From Pseudomonas sp. KK4 (lineage in GTDB: Bacteria; Pseudomonadota; Gammaproteobacteria; Pseudomonadales; Pseudomonadaceae), in NCBI RefSeq assembly GCF_001984065.1, contig NZ_LYVP01000021.1:1-64000 (forward strand): DNA of 64,000 nucleotides. Reading direction: 5' to 3'. Each line of letters starts with the position of its first letter. Position 1 is the stretch's first letter. A program made the position numbers and the translations under genes. The notes beneath the pieces were generated by a model. That model ran no database searches. It was not told the DNA's origin and saw nothing but the letters and a program-made list of their open reading frames with translations. Shown in pieces: positions 9,975 to 19,022 of the stretch.

Positions 9975-11672
9975 ATGGATCAACCCAGTGCAAACCCGCA
10001 GCGCAGCTACACCCGTGGTTCTCAGGATAAAGCCCTGTTGGCGATGACCATCGGACAGGCGTTCGATCACACGGTGGTGCAGCACCCCGACGGCGAGGCG
10101 CTGGTCGTGCGCCATCAACGGTTGCGCTACACCTGGCGGCAACTTGCGCAGGAAGCGGATATTCATGCCCGGGCGCTGCTGGCGTTGGGCCTGCAGACTG
10201 GCGACCGCCTCGGAATCTGGGCACCGAACTGCGCTCAGTGGTGCATCACGCAGATCGCCACGGCGAAAATCGGCGTGATCCTGGTCAACATCAACCCGGC
10301 CTACCGCAGTTCCGAGCTGGAATATGTGTTGAAGCAGTCCGGCTGCCAATGGCTGGTGTGCGCCGGCGCCTTCAAGTCATCCAACTACCACGCCATGCTG
10401 CAAGGTCTGGTGCCGGAGCTGGCAGAGCAATCGATCGGCCAGTTGCAGAGCGAACGCCTGCCGGATCTGCGTGGTGTGATCAGCCTGGATGCGCAACCGC
10501 CGAGCGGTTTTTTGCCATGGTCGCAGTTGACCGATCTGGCCGGCGGCGTATCGACGGAGCGCCTGCGCGAGTGCCAGGACAGCCTGCATTTCGATCAGGC
10601 GGTGAACATCCAGTACACCTCCGGCACCACCGGTTTCCCCAAGGGCGCGACCCTCAGTCACTACAACATTCTCAACAACGGTTACATGGTCGGCGAAAGC
10701 CTTGGCCTGACCGCCGCCGATCGCCTGGTGATCCCGGTGCCGCTGTATCACTGCTTCGGCATGGTCATGGGCAACCTGGGGTGCATCACCCATGGCAGCA
10801 CCATGATCTACCCCAACGATGCCTTCGATCCACTGCTGACCCTGAGCACCGTCGCCGAAGAAAAGGCCACCGCCCTGTACGGCGTGCCGACCATGTTCAT
10901 CGCCATGCTCGATCAGCCGCAACGGGCCGAGTTCGACCTGTCGAGCCTGCGCACCGGAATTATGGCGGGCGCGACCTGCCCGATCGAGGTGATGCGCCGG
11001 GTCATCAGTGAAATGCACATGAGTGAAGTGCAGATTGCCTACGGCATGACCGAAACCAGTCCGGTGTCGTTGCAGACCGGTCCGTCCGACGATTTGGAGC
11101 TGCGCGTCACCACCGTCGGCCGCACCCAGCCGCAACTGGAAAGCAAGATCATCGACGAGGCGGGCAACCTGGTACCGCGTGGCACCATCGGTGAGCTGTG
11201 CACCCGTGGTTACAGCGTGATGCTCGGCTACTGGAACAACCCGCAAGGTACCGCCGAGGCCATCGACCAGGCGGGCTGGATGCACACCGGTGACCTGGCG
11301 AGCATGAATGACGAGGGTTATGTGTGCATTGCCGGGCGTAACAAGGACATGATCATCCGTGGCGGCGAGAACATTTATCCGCGGGAGCTGGAGGAGTTCT
11401 TCTTCACCCACCCGGCCGTGGCCGACGTGCAGGTGATCGGCATTCCCTGCTCGCGCTATGGCGAGGAGATCGTTGCCTGGATCAAATTCCACCCCGGTCA
11501 CAGTGCGACCGAGCAGGAGCTGCAGGCCTGGTGCAAGGAGCGCATCGCGCACTTCAAAACGCCGCGTTACTTCAAGTTCGTGGACGAGTTCCCGATGACC
11601 GTGACCGGCAAGATCCAGAAATTCCGCATGCGCGAGATCAGTGTCGAAGAATTGCGCAGCCAGCAGGGCTGA
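9975..11672 (+). CDS. AMP-binding acyl-CoA synthetase linked to liu genes
   Basis: A 565-residue adenylate-forming ligase. [18 protein letters not shown] is the P-loop-like A3 motif, YGMTETSP the A5 motif, TGDLA the A7 motif and [14 protein letters not shown] the hinge. The C-terminal lysine lies in [13 protein letters not shown]. It should activate a fatty or branched-chain acid, perhaps isovalerate or a related acid, to its CoA ester and so feed LiuA. The exact substrate is not readable. The start at MDQPSANP is used because AGGGG lies just upstream and homology-like sequence begins soon after. It is transcribed divergently from liuA, sharing the LiuR sites. Confidence 0.88.
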   Translation: MDQPSANPQRSYTRGSQDKALLAMTIGQAFDHTVVQHPDGEALVVRHQRLRYTWRQLAQEADIHARALLALGLQTGDRLGIWAPNCAQWCITQIATAKIGVILVNINPAYRSSELEYVLKQSGCQWLVCAGAFKSSNYHAMLQGLVPELAEQSIGQLQSERLPDLRGVISLDAQPPSGFLPWSQLTDLAGGVSTERLRECQDSLHFDQAVNIQYTSGTTGFPKGATLSHYNILNNGYMVGESLGLTAADRLVIPVPLYHCFGMVMGNLGCITHGSTMIYPNDAFDPLLTLSTVAEEKATALYGVPTMFIAMLDQPQRAEFDLSSLRTGIMAGATCPIEVMRRVISEMHMSEVQIAYGMTETSPVSLQTGPSDDLELRVTTVGRTQPQLESKIIDEAGNLVPRGTIGELCTRGYSVMLGYWNNPQGTAEAIDQAGWMHTGDLASMNDEGYVCIAGRNKDMIIRGGENIYPRELEEFFFTHPAVADVQVIGIPCSRYGEEIVAWIKFHPGHSATEQELQAWCKERIAHFKTPRYFKFVDEFPMTVTGKIQKFRMREISVEELRSQQG

Positions 11673-11681
11673 CCCCAAACC

Positions 11682-11772
11682 CTGTGGGAGCGGGCTTGCT
11701 CGCGAATGCGCAGTGTCAGTCAATGAATAAGGGGACTGATACGCCGCCTTCGCGAGCAAGCTCGCTCCTACA
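11682..11772. repeat. REP pair
   Basis: Two inverted REP copies (CTGTGGGAGCGGGCTTGCTC and GCGAGCAAGCTCGCTCCTAC) follow the acyl-CoA synthetase stop. Confidence 0.8.
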
Positions 11773-11804
11773 AGGAGGGTAAAAAGCTGAACGCCAGACA
11801 GCAC

Positions 11805-11828
11805 AAAGGGGAGCCGAAGCTCCCCTTT
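11805..11828. terminator. Shared terminator of CrcY and the acyl-CoA synthetase gene
   Basis: AAAGGGGAGC-CGAA-GCTCCCCTTT is a perfect 10-bp stem with a tetraloop. On the minus strand it ends CrcY (the loop reads TTCG); on the plus strand it is followed by AATTTTC and can end the synthetase transcript. Confidence 0.85.
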
Positions 11829-12182
11829 AATTTTCGTTGCGCGTGCTCTTTTTTTATTATTGAGGGTCGGTCTGTTTTTGTTTTTGGCAACCGTTGCCCT
11901 TTACCGCTGTTTTTGGCGATCCCCATCCGGGATCAAGAGCAAACGTATTTTTTTGAGCGCTGATCTACTTTTTCGCTTAAGCGATCCAACCAGTTCGGGA
12001 GCTACCTGAAGGTAGTTTTATTGTTCTCTGCCCGGTTGCGGGTCACTCCGAAAAGCACCCTGAAAAGCACATCTTCTCCAAAAAAATCTGTTAGCTGCGT
12101 CTCTGCCGTGTTGTTTTTGTTATGTCAGAGTCGTTACGTCTTGTTTTTATTAGGTGTGTCGCGTTTTTTTATTCTTGTTATG
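11805..12182 (-). ncRNA. crcY: CrcY, Hfq/Crc-sequestering small RNA
   Basis: About 378 nt on the minus strand, from a sigma-54 promoter to a strong terminator. Six A-rich Hfq/Crc sites are seen as T-runs on the plus strand at 12164-12180, 12141-12151, 12111-12121, 12015-12026, 11873-11885 and 11849-11861. This is the design of CrcZ/CrcY. These RNAs titrate Hfq and Crc, relieving catabolite repression when the CbrAB system senses poor carbon supply. CrcY rather than CrcZ is chosen because CrcZ sits beside cbrB, whereas P. putida crcY lies next to the HMG-CoA lyase gene, as here. No protein is encoded. Confidence 0.88.
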
Positions 12183-12192
12183 CCATAGAGAT

Positions 12193-12208
12193 AGCAGAAG
12201 GCGTGCCA
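12193..12208 (-). promoter_or_regulatory. Sigma-54 promoter of CrcY
   Basis: On the minus strand TGGCACGCCTTCTGCT has GG and GC separated by exactly ten bases, the -24/-12 signature of RpoN promoters. The start is expected near 12182. Confidence 0.88.
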
Positions 12209-12289
12209 ACTTTTAAAAATCCTTTAAAATCAATGATTTAATTCTTTTGGGGTTTTTTGCCTCAGGCAAACCCTGACAATTTGTTTCCG

Positions 12290-12330
12290 TGTTACTCGCT
12301 TTTCCCCACATTCCGGATGGGGCGGTAACA
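12290..12330. promoter_or_regulatory. CbrB-type upstream activating sequence
   Basis: TGTTAC (12290-12295) and GTAACA (12325-12330) form an inverted pair about 85-125 bp upstream of the sigma-54 promoter. They match the half-sites reported for CbrB at crcZ/crcY. The site sits between the liuE stop and the CrcY promoter. Confidence 0.72.
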
Positions 12331-12351
12331 CCCGGACACACCCGCGCGCAC

Positions 12352-13251
12352 TCACTGCGCGCTACGGGCCTTGGCCACACGGGAACCGGTAGGACGGCCA
12401 AGCACCGCGCTGATTTGTTGACCGGCCAGGATCAGCGCATCCAGGTCGATACCGGTTTCGATACCCAGGCCGTTGAGCAGGTAAACCACGTCTTCGGTGG
12501 CGACGTTACCGCTGGCGCCCTTGGCGTAGGGGCAGCCACCGAGGCCGGCAATCGAGCTGTCGAACACCGAGATGCCTTCGAGCAGGCTGGCGTAGATGTT
12601 GGCCATGGCCTGGCCGTAGGTGTCGTGGAAATGCCCGGCAAGTTTTTCTCGCGGCACATCGGCCGAGACCACCTCGAACATCCGACGGGTTGCACCGGCG
12701 GTACCGGTGCCGATGGTGTCGCCCAGAGAGACCTCATAGCAGCCCATGGCGTAGAGTTCGCGGGCGACAAGGGCCACCTGTTCCGGCGCGACATGACCTT
12801 CATAAGGGCAGCCCAGCACACAGGACACGTAACCGCGCACGGTCACGCCGTGTTGCCTGGCCGCTTCCATGATCGGCACGAAGCGCGCCAGGCTTTCGCT
12901 GATCGAGCAATTGATGTTGCGCTGGGAAAAGGCTTCGGACGCGGCGGCGAACACCGCGACTTCCTTGACCCCGGCCGCGAGGGCGTCTTCAAAGCCACGC
13001 AGGTTGGGCGCCAGCGCGCCATAGGTCACACCCGGTTTGCGCTGGATCTGCGCGAAAACCTCGGCTGACCCTGCCATCTGCGGCACCCATTTGGGCGAAA
13101 CGAAACTGCCGACTTCTATATAGCCAAGGCCTGCGGCCGTCAGCGCATCGACCAGTTGCACCTTGTCGGCGACGCTGATGGGTTGGGCTTCGTTTTGCAG
13201 GCCGTCGCGGGGACCGACTTCGACAAGGCGTACGTGTGTAGGCAGGGGCAT
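12352..13251 (-). CDS. liuE: Hydroxymethylglutaryl-CoA lyase
   Basis: A 299-residue HMGL-like TIM-barrel enzyme. VEVGPRDGLQNE holds the catalytic Arg/Asp, HFHDTYGQAMAN the metal-binding histidines, and GLGGCPYAKGASGN the HMG-CoA lyase signature with its active-site cysteine. It splits HMG-CoA into acetyl-CoA and acetoacetate, the last step of leucine breakdown; the name mvaB is also used. The ATG at MPLPTHVRL is preferred to a GTG three codons upstream. Here liuE is not in the liuABCD operon: the synthetase and CrcY lie between. Confidence 0.94.
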   Translation of the reverse strand: MPLPTHVRLVEVGPRDGLQNEAQPISVADKVQLVDALTAAGLGYIEVGSFVSPKWVPQMAGSAEVFAQIQRKPGVTYGALAPNLRGFEDALAAGVKEVAVFAAASEAFSQRNINCSISESLARFVPIMEAARQHGVTVRGYVSCVLGCPYEGHVAPEQVALVARELYAMGCYEVSLGDTIGTGTAGATRRMFEVVSADVPREKLAGHFHDTYGQAMANIYASLLEGISVFDSSIAGLGGCPYAKGASGNVATEDVVYLLNGLGIETGIDLDALILAGQQISAVLGRPTGSRVAKARSAQ

Positions 13252-13288
13252 GGAGTTCACCAGAGTAATGGGTGAGCGATGATCAATT

Positions 13289-13378
13289 GTGGGAGCGGGC
13301 TTGCTCGCGAATGCGGTGGATCAGTCGACATCCATCTTGGATGTACAGTCGCCTTCGCGAGCAAGCCCGCTCCCACAG
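13289..13378. repeat. REP pair between liuR and liuE
   Basis: Two inverted REP copies (TGTGGGAGCGGGCTTGCTC and GAGCAAGCCCGCTCCCACA) separate liuR from liuE, both on the minus strand. Confidence 0.8.
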
Positions 13379-13393
13379 GGGATGAGTGTTGAC

Positions 13394-13795
13394 CTATTGA
13401 ACGGTTTGCTGGCTCTTGAGGGTCTGTTCCAGCGCCTGTACGCAGCGCTCTTCGGCCGTGTCGAGTTCCAGTTTCATTTGTTCGATGTCCAGCATCTGCT
13501 GTTCCAGCTGTTGCCGACGCTCGCTGATTTTCGCCAGCATGCTGTTCAGTTGCTTGGTGTTACCGCTGGACGGGTCGTAAAGCTCTATCAGCTCACGGCA
13601 TTCGGCCAGGGAAAAGCCGATGCGCTTGCCCCGCAGGATTAGTTTCAGGCTGACCTTGTCCCGGGGTGAATAGATGCGTTCCTGGCCACGGCGCTCGGGG
13701 CTGAGCAGGCCTTGTTCCTCATAGAAGCGAATGGCCCGGGTGGTAATGTCGAGCTCGCGGGCGAGGTCGGAGATGCTGTAGGTCTGGCTGCTCAT
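13394..13795 (-). CDS. liuR: MerR-family regulator of leucine/isovalerate catabolism
   Basis: A 133-residue MerR-family protein. The winged helix-turn-helix (YSISDLARELDITTRAIRFYEEQGLL) is followed by a coiled-coil dimerisation helix (about 85-130) and no metal-binding cysteine pair, as in the LiuR/SoxR-like branch that senses organic metabolites. Its place beside liuE and the three LiuR-type palindromes support the name. A palindrome 43 bp upstream of its start suggests autoregulation. Confidence 0.92.
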   Translation of the reverse strand: MSSQTYSISDLARELDITTRAIRFYEEQGLLSPERRGQERIYSPRDKVSLKLILRGKRIGFSLAECRELIELYDPSSGNTKQLNSMLAKISERRQQLEQQMLDIEQMKLELDTAEERCVQALEQTLKSQQTVQ

Positions 13796-13837
13796 GGAAG
13801 CGCTCGCAAAAGGTCATGGCGCTAAGCTAATGGCAGG

Positions 13838-13853
13838 TTGACGTTTACGTCAA
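13838..13853. promoter_or_regulatory. LiuR site upstream of liuR
   Basis: TTGACGTTTACGTCAA is a near-perfect 16-bp palindrome with the LiuR consensus form. It lies where the liuR-liuE promoter should be. Confidence 0.82.
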
Positions 13854-13885
13854 GGGGCGGGTTCTGCGGTGTGATCACTGGCCTC

Positions 13886-13956
13886 TTCGCGAGCAAGCCC
13901 GCTCCCACCGTTAACCGCAACGCGGTCGAATGTGGGAGCGGGCTTGCTCGCGAAGA
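13886..13956. repeat. REP pair
   Basis: Two REP copies face each other around a 23-base centre between the liuR control region and the end of the LysR gene. Confidence 0.75.
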
Positions 13957-13977
13957 ACGATAACGCGGATCAACGCC

Positions 13978-14907
13978 CTACACCTTCTCGAGCTTCTTCT
14001 CATGCGCCGTCACCTGCTGGCACAACTCGATCATCTGCTCACGCATCCAGCGATTGGCCGGGTCCTGATCGGTGCTTTCGTGCCAGTAGAGGTGGGTTTC
14101 CACCGGCGGCACGTCGTTGACCGGCAGGCTGAAGGCGTGCAGATCGTTGCGGCGGGCGAAGCGCTCCGGCACGGTCATGACCATGTCGGTCTGCTGCAGT
14201 ACTTGCGAGGCCATCAGGTAATGCTGTGAGCGCAGGGCGATCTTGCGCTGGATGCCCATCTTGCCCAAAGCCAGATCGACATGGCCCAAACCACTGCGGC
14301 GGCTGGAAATATGGATGTGGGTCAGGCCCAGGTAATCATCGAGGGTCAATTTCTCTTTGGTCGCCAGCGGATGCCCCTTGCGCATGGCGCACACGTAACG
14401 GTCCTCCATCAACTTGACGTGGCGCACCTGCGGGTCGGTGTTGAGCGGCGCGTCCACGGCAAAATCCAGCCGTCCGGCCGCCAGTTCCTTGGTGGTCTCT
14501 CGTCGCTTGGACAGGAAACTTTCGATGATCACAGTCGGCGCCAGGCGACGCAGGCGCTGGAACAGCGGCGGCAGGATCACCGCTTCGGTGAGGTCGGTCA
14601 TGCTGATGCGATAGGTCTTGACGGCCTGCAGCGGGTTGAAAATTCGGCTTTCCTGTACCGATACCCGCAGCAGCGACAAAGCGTTGCGCACCGGACCGAT
14701 GATGTTCTGGGCCATGGGCGTGGGCACCATGCCCTGGGCGGTACGCACGAATAATGGATCGTTGAAGGTTTCGCGCAGACGGGCCAGAGCGTTGGACACC
14801 GCCGGTTGAGTAATGCCGACAATCTGCCCGGCGCGGGTCAGGTTGGCTTCGGTGTAGATCGCGTCGAAGACGATGAAAAGGTTGAGGTCGACCTTGCTCA
14901 GATTCAT
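13978..14907 (-). CDS. LysR-family transcriptional regulator
   Basis: A 309-residue LysR-type protein. The N-terminal winged helix (VDLNLFIVFDAIYTEANLTR, then ITQPAVSNALARLRETFNDPLFVR) resembles the LeuO/NahR branch. A periplasmic-binding-like effector domain spans about residues 90-300. It is divergent from the acyl-CoA dehydrogenase gene, which it probably controls. The effector is unknown. Confidence 0.88.
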   Translation of the reverse strand: MNLSKVDLNLFIVFDAIYTEANLTRAGQIVGITQPAVSNALARLRETFNDPLFVRTAQGMVPTPMAQNIIGPVRNALSLLRVSVQESRIFNPLQAVKTYRISMTDLTEAVILPPLFQRLRRLAPTVIIESFLSKRRETTKELAAGRLDFAVDAPLNTDPQVRHVKLMEDRYVCAMRKGHPLATKEKLTLDDYLGLTHIHISSRRSGLGHVDLALGKMGIQRKIALRSQHYLMASQVLQQTDMVMTVPERFARRNDLHAFSLPVNDVPPVETHLYWHESTDQDPANRWMREQMIELCQQVTAHEKKLEKV

Positions 14908-14952
14908 TACGCGGCTCTCTTATTGTGTTGGCGGACTGACCGTGACGATCAG

Positions 14953-14967
14953 CCGATCATATATCGG
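14953..14967. promoter_or_regulatory. Candidate LysR operator in the divergent gap
   Basis: CCGAT-CATAT-ATCGG is a perfect 5-5-5 dyad in the 164-bp gap between the LysR gene and the acyl-CoA dehydrogenase gene. The assignment rests on place and symmetry only. Confidence 0.45.
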
Positions 14968-15071
14968 TGATGAATGTTAATACACGCCGAGAATAGGCTA
15001 GGTAAATTTTCGTAGCTGTTCTAGCATCGATTGCATGATCTAAACAACCTCCCCCAAGAAGGTATCCGCTC

Positions 15072-16301
15072 ATGGATTTCGCTTATTCGCCCAAGGTGCA
15101 AGAACTGCGTGAGCGCGTGACCGCGTTCATGGACACCTACGTTTACCCTGCCGAAGCCGTGTTCGAGCGCCAGGTCGCCGAGGGCGATCGCTGGCAGCCG
15201 ACGGCGATCATGGAAGAACTCAAACTCAAGGCCAAGGCTGAAGGCCTGTGGAATTTGTTTCTGCCTGAGTCGGAGCTCGGCGCTGGCCTGACCAACCTCG
15301 AATACGCGCCTTTGGCGGAAATCATGGGCCGCTCGCTGCTGGGCCCCGAGCCGTTCAACTGCTCGGCGCCGGACACCGGCAACATGGAAGTACTGGTGCG
15401 CTACGCCAACGAAGAACAGAAACAGCGCTGGCTCGAACCGCTGTTGCGCGGCGAGATCCGCTCGGCGTTCGCCATGACCGAACCCGACGTGGCGTCCTCC
15501 GATGCCACCAACATGGCCGCCCGTGCAGTGCGCGACGGCGACCAGTGGGTGATCAACGGCAAGAAGTGGTGGACCTCCGGCGCCTGTGACCCGCGCTGCA
15601 AAATCCTGATTTTCATGGGCCTGAGCAACCCCGACGCGCCGCGTCACGCCCAGCACTCGATGATCCTGGTGCCGGTCGATACCCCCGGGGTGAAGATCGT
15701 GCGCCCGCTGCCGGTGTTCGGTTATGACGATGCGCCACACGGCCATGCTGAAGTGCTGTTCGAAAACGTACGCGTGCCTTACGAAAACGTCCTGCTGGGC
15801 GAAGGACGCGGCTTCGAGATCGCTCAAGGGCGCCTCGGCCCGGGCCGGATTCACCACTGCATGCGCTCGATCGGCATGGCCGAACGCGCCCTGGAATTGA
15901 TGTGCAAGCGCTCGGTGAACCGCACGGCGTTCGGCAAGCCCCTGGCACGCCTGGGCGGCAACATCGACAAGATCGCCGACTCGCGGATGGAAATCGACAT
16001 GGCGCGCCTGCTGACCTTGAAGGCGGCGTACATGATGGACACCGTCGGCAACAAAGTGGCCAAGAGCGAAATCGCGCAGATCAAGGTAGTGGCGCCGAAC
16101 GTGGCCCTGCGAGTGATCGACCGGGCGATCCAGATTCATGGCGGGGCAGGGGTGTCGAACGACTTCCCGCTGGCCTACATGTACGCGATGCAGCGCACCC
16201 TGCGTCTGGCTGACGGCCCGGACGAAGTGCACCGCGCGGCGATCGGCAAGTTTGAAATCGGCAAGTACGTGCCAAAAGAAATGATGCGTAGCGGGCAGTA
16301 G
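15072..16301 (+). CDS. Acyl-CoA dehydrogenase (ACAD10/11-like)
   Basis: A 409-residue acyl-CoA dehydrogenase. [16 protein letters not shown] is the FAD/substrate loop; [38 protein letters not shown] and [15 protein letters not shown] are the C-terminal flavin and dimer motifs. The form resembles the ACAD10/11-like group, which often acts on long or branched acyl-CoAs. It stands alone with its LysR neighbour, so the substrate cannot be deduced. AAGG lies upstream of the ATG. Confidence 0.88.
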   Translation: MDFAYSPKVQELRERVTAFMDTYVYPAEAVFERQVAEGDRWQPTAIMEELKLKAKAEGLWNLFLPESELGAGLTNLEYAPLAEIMGRSLLGPEPFNCSAPDTGNMEVLVRYANEEQKQRWLEPLLRGEIRSAFAMTEPDVASSDATNMAARAVRDGDQWVINGKKWWTSGACDPRCKILIFMGLSNPDAPRHAQHSMILVPVDTPGVKIVRPLPVFGYDDAPHGHAEVLFENVRVPYENVLLGEGRGFEIAQGRLGPGRIHHCMRSIGMAERALELMCKRSVNRTAFGKPLARLGGNIDKIADSRMEIDMARLLTLKAAYMMDTVGNKVAKSEIAQIKVVAPNVALRVIDRAIQIHGGAGVSNDFPLAYMYAMQRTLRLADGPDEVHRAAIGKFEIGKYVPKEMMRSGQ

Positions 16302-16316
16302 TACCGCGTTATCGTT

Positions 16317-16380
16317 CTTCGCGGGCAAGCCTCGCTCCTGCAGGTCCGGGTGATCCGTAGGAGTGAGGCTCGGCCGCGAA
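16317..16380. repeat. Degenerate REP pair
   Basis: TTCGCGGGCAAGCCTCGCTC and GTAGGAGTGAGGCTCGGCC are diverged REP copies after the acyl-CoA dehydrogenase gene. Confidence 0.55.
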
Positions 16381-16413
16381 GGCGTTGACCCATTCAGCGC
16401 ATCAACATCAGAC

Positions 16414-17754
16414 TCAGTACACCCAAACCTCAACCCGCCGATTCCTGATCCGCCCTTCATCCTCGCTGTTGGCCGCCACCGGCATCTCAGCGCCAAACCC
16501 GCGCACCTCACGCAACACCACGCCGCTTTTCACCAGCTCCCGCCGTACCGCCATGACCCGCAGCTTGGACAACAGGTCCGCACGCGCCGGGTCGCTCTTG
16601 GCATCGCCAAAGCCTACCAGGGTGACCTGCCGATCGTTCTTATCATGCTGCTTTATATAGTCGAGTACCCGTGACAGGTCCTGGCGGGCCTTGTTGTCCA
16701 GGCTCGCACTGCCTTCTTCGAAGCGAAAATTCACCGACAGGCGCTGGGCGTGCCGGCTCAAGCCCTGATAGCCCTCAGGCATCAGTGCATTCGGTGTGAC
16801 GGCCATGGCCTGCACGGTCTGGGCGATGAAGCCGTTGGCGGCCACAATCGCCTGGCCCTGACTGCTCTGGGCGAACGTTACCAGGGCCTTGGCCCATGGA
16901 TTGTTCCCGGTCGGCGGTAGGTAAAAGAACAGGCGGCGGGACAAGGGATAGTCTTCGGTGGCGATCAGGCTGCCCTGCGGCAACATGGCCTGGGATTGAC
17001 CGTCGACAATCGCCACCGCTTTGGCCTGACGCACGTAGGGCAGACCGATGAAGCCGATGCCTTGCGGGTCCAGGCTGATAGCGTCGGACAATTGCTCGCT
17101 CGATTCGAAGCGTTTCGCGGCGCTGCTCAGGGTTTTGCCGTGCCCGCTGAGGACCAGTTCCTTGAAGGTGTCGTAGGTGCCGGACTGATCATCGCGCGCA
17201 TATAGATGAATCGGCCCGCCGCGACCACCGACGTCTTCCCAGGTCCTGGCTTCGCCGCTGAAAATCCGCGCCAGTTGTACGGTGTCGAGTTGGTTGAGGG
17301 GATTGTGCGGATGCAGGATGATCGCCAGGCCATCGATGGCGATGACCTGCTCGGCGCCGGGGCTTTTCAGGTCGCCCAGTGCCTGCAGGCCTGTCAGTTC
17401 ATGGTCCTTGATGGGACGGGAGGAGGCGGCCAGATCGGCGTCGCCGGTTTTCAGTGCACTGAAACCGGTGCTGGAACCATGGGCCGCCAGCTCCACCTCG
17501 ACCCGGCGTCCCTCGGTTGTTTCACCGACGATGCGCAGTTCGTTGGCGGTATCCGGGGTCTCGGTGTGCACGTTGGCCAACCCTTGCTGGCGCATCAGGC
17601 CCTCGACCAACGCCGGTCCTAATGCCGCCCCGATGGTGTTGGAACCATGGATGCGCAACGCCGGGCCCTGTTCGGGCGTCGGCAACCCGCTGGCCGAAGC
17701 CGTCAGCGGCAGCCAGTAGCAGAGCATCAACAGGAACAACACGCGCAGCATCAT
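16414..17754 (-). CDS. PstS-like substrate-binding domain fused to an OmpA-like domain
   Basis: A 446-residue exported protein. A signal peptide (about 1-22) is followed by a phosphate-binding-type periplasmic domain (about 30-310): LRIHGSNTIG, HGSSTGFSAL, ADLAASSRPI and YARDDQSGTYDTFKEL. A C-terminal OmpA-like domain (about 335-446) begins with LSVNFRFEEGSASLD and ends in EGRIRNRRVEVWVY. It may hold a phosphate-like ligand or a protein near the peptidoglycan. The solute-binding half is of the PstS type, but there are no pst genes nearby, so transport is unlikely. Role unknown. Confidence 0.82.
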   Translation of the reverse strand: MMLRVLFLLMLCYWLPLTASASGLPTPEQGPALRIHGSNTIGAALGPALVEGLMRQQGLANVHTETPDTANELRIVGETTEGRRVEVELAAHGSSTGFSALKTGDADLAASSRPIKDHELTGLQALGDLKSPGAEQVIAIDGLAIILHPHNPLNQLDTVQLARIFSGEARTWEDVGGRGGPIHLYARDDQSGTYDTFKELVLSGHGKTLSSAAKRFESSEQLSDAISLDPQGIGFIGLPYVRQAKAVAIVDGQSQAMLPQGSLIATEDYPLSRRLFFYLPPTGNNPWAKALVTFAQSSQGQAIVAANGFIAQTVQAMAVTPNALMPEGYQGLSRHAQRLSVNFRFEEGSASLDNKARQDLSRVLDYIKQHDKNDRQVTLVGFGDAKSDPARADLLSKLRVMAVRRELVKSGVVLREVRGFGAEMPVAANSEDEGRIRNRRVEVWVY

Positions 17755-17830
17755 GCCGGCACCTTATATAGCCAAAGGAGGTGTCGGGAGATTAAGTCAG
17801 TAAGGTTTCCAAAATATGACACTTTCCCCC

Positions 17831-17920
17831 TGTGGGAGCGGGCTTGCTCGCGAAGGCGGCGTGTCAGTCAGCATTGTCGTCGGCTGACACACTGCCTTCG
17901 CGAGCAAGCCCGCTCCCACA
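17831..17920. repeat. REP pair
   Basis: Two inverted REP copies (TGTGGGAGCGGGCTTGCTC and GAGCAAGCCCGCTCCCACA) lie between the PstS/OmpA gene and xthA. Confidence 0.8.
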
Positions 17921-17945
17921 AGGGGGCAATGTGGTGAGGCTGAGA

Positions 17946-18758
17946 TCAGCTCAATTCAAGCCAGATCGGCGCATGATCCGAGGGTTTTTCCATGCCACGC
18001 AGTTCGTAGTCCACACCGGCGTCCTTGACCCGCGGCAACAAGCCATGGGACGTCAGGATCAGGTCGATGCGCAGGCCACGCTTGGGCTCGTCTTCAAAGC
18101 CGCGGCTGCGGTAGTCGAACCAGCTGAAGCGATCGGTCACCTCCGGGTTGAGATGGCGAAAGCTGTCCACCAGGCCCCAGTTTTTCAGGCGGGCCATCCA
18201 CTCGCGTTCTTCCGGCAGGAAGCTGCACTTGCCGGTCTTCAACCAGCGCTTGATGTTGTCCGGGCCGATACCGATGTCGCAGTCTTGCGGGGAAATGTTC
18301 ACGTCGCCCATGACCACCAGCGCCTGATCGTTCTGGAACTGGCTTTCCAGCAGTTGCTGCAAGTCGCTGTAGAAGCGTTCCTTGGCCGGGAATTTGGTCG
18401 GGTGGTCGCGGCTTTCGCCCTGTGGGAAATAGCCGTTCATGATGGTGACCGGCACGCCGTTGGCATCAGCGAAGGTGCCCCAGATGAAGCGTCGCTGGGC
18501 GTCTTCTTCGTCGGTGGCGAAGCCTTTGTGCAGGGCAATCGGTTCCTGGCGCGAGAGCAGGGCCACGCCGTAATGGCCTTTTTGCCCGTGGAAATACACG
18601 TGGTAGCCCAGCGCCCTGACTTCATCGAGCGGGAACTGGTCGTCGTGGACCTTGGTTTCCTGCAAGCCGATCACGTCCGGCTGGTGCTTTTCGATCAGCG
18701 CCGCCAGCTGATGGGGACGGGCGCGCAGCCCGTTGATGTTGAAGGAGACGATCTTCAT
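17946..18758 (-). CDS. xthA: Exodeoxyribonuclease III
   Basis: A 270-residue member of the endonuclease/exonuclease/phosphatase family, the usual XthA length. [13 protein letters not shown], the metal-binding glutamate in [24 protein letters not shown] and [11 protein letters not shown] are the active-site motifs. It cuts DNA at abasic sites and trims 3' ends in base-excision repair. The ATG at [10 protein letters not shown] is used; the open frame further upstream runs through a REP and is not coding. Crc is a paralogue, but lies by pyrE in other pseudomonads; the neighbours here fit xthA. Confidence 0.93.
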   Translation of the reverse strand: MKIVSFNINGLRARPHQLAALIEKHQPDVIGLQETKVHDDQFPLDEVRALGYHVYFHGQKGHYGVALLSRQEPIALHKGFATDEEDAQRRFIWGTFADANGVPVTIMNGYFPQGESRDHPTKFPAKERFYSDLQQLLESQFQNDQALVVMGDVNISPQDCDIGIGPDNIKRWLKTGKCSFLPEEREWMARLKNWGLVDSFRHLNPEVTDRFSWFDYRSRGFEDEPKRGLRIDLILTSHGLLPRVKDAGVDYELRGMEKPSDHAPIWLELS

Positions 18759-18868
18759 GGTCGGCAGTCCTGGCAAAAGGGCGATGCTAGCTGACCAGCA
18801 GGATTGCGGCCAGTGCCGGGTTGAGAGGATTGGCCGTGCCAGGCAGATATTCATGGCCTGTTCTGGCC

Positions 18869-18893
18869 TCTTCGCGAGCAAGCCCGCTCCCAC
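18869..18893. repeat. Single REP
   Basis: One REP copy (TTCGCGAGCAAGCCCGCTCC) lies in the xthA/acetyltransferase divergent gap. Confidence 0.7.
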
Positions 18894-19022
18894 TTCGGAT
18901 TTGTGCACGACGCCCACAACCGTTGAGTCTGGTCTATACCTGTGGGGGAACTGTGATGCCACCCAGAGGTTCGTACCAACAAGAGCGCAGCCACTCGAGC
19001 CGCGCCGGGGAGATCTACCGTC

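Noticed and set aside
11850-12350. Possible small protein genes in the gap before liuE
   Set aside because: The repeated A-rich blocks, sigma-54 promoter and terminator fit a non-coding CrcY RNA; no good coding frame exists.
17946-18758. The idea that this exonuclease III-like gene is crc
   Set aside because: The metal and catalytic motifs are those of XthA, the length is 270 residues, and the neighbours match the xthA-tamAB order, not pyrE-crc.
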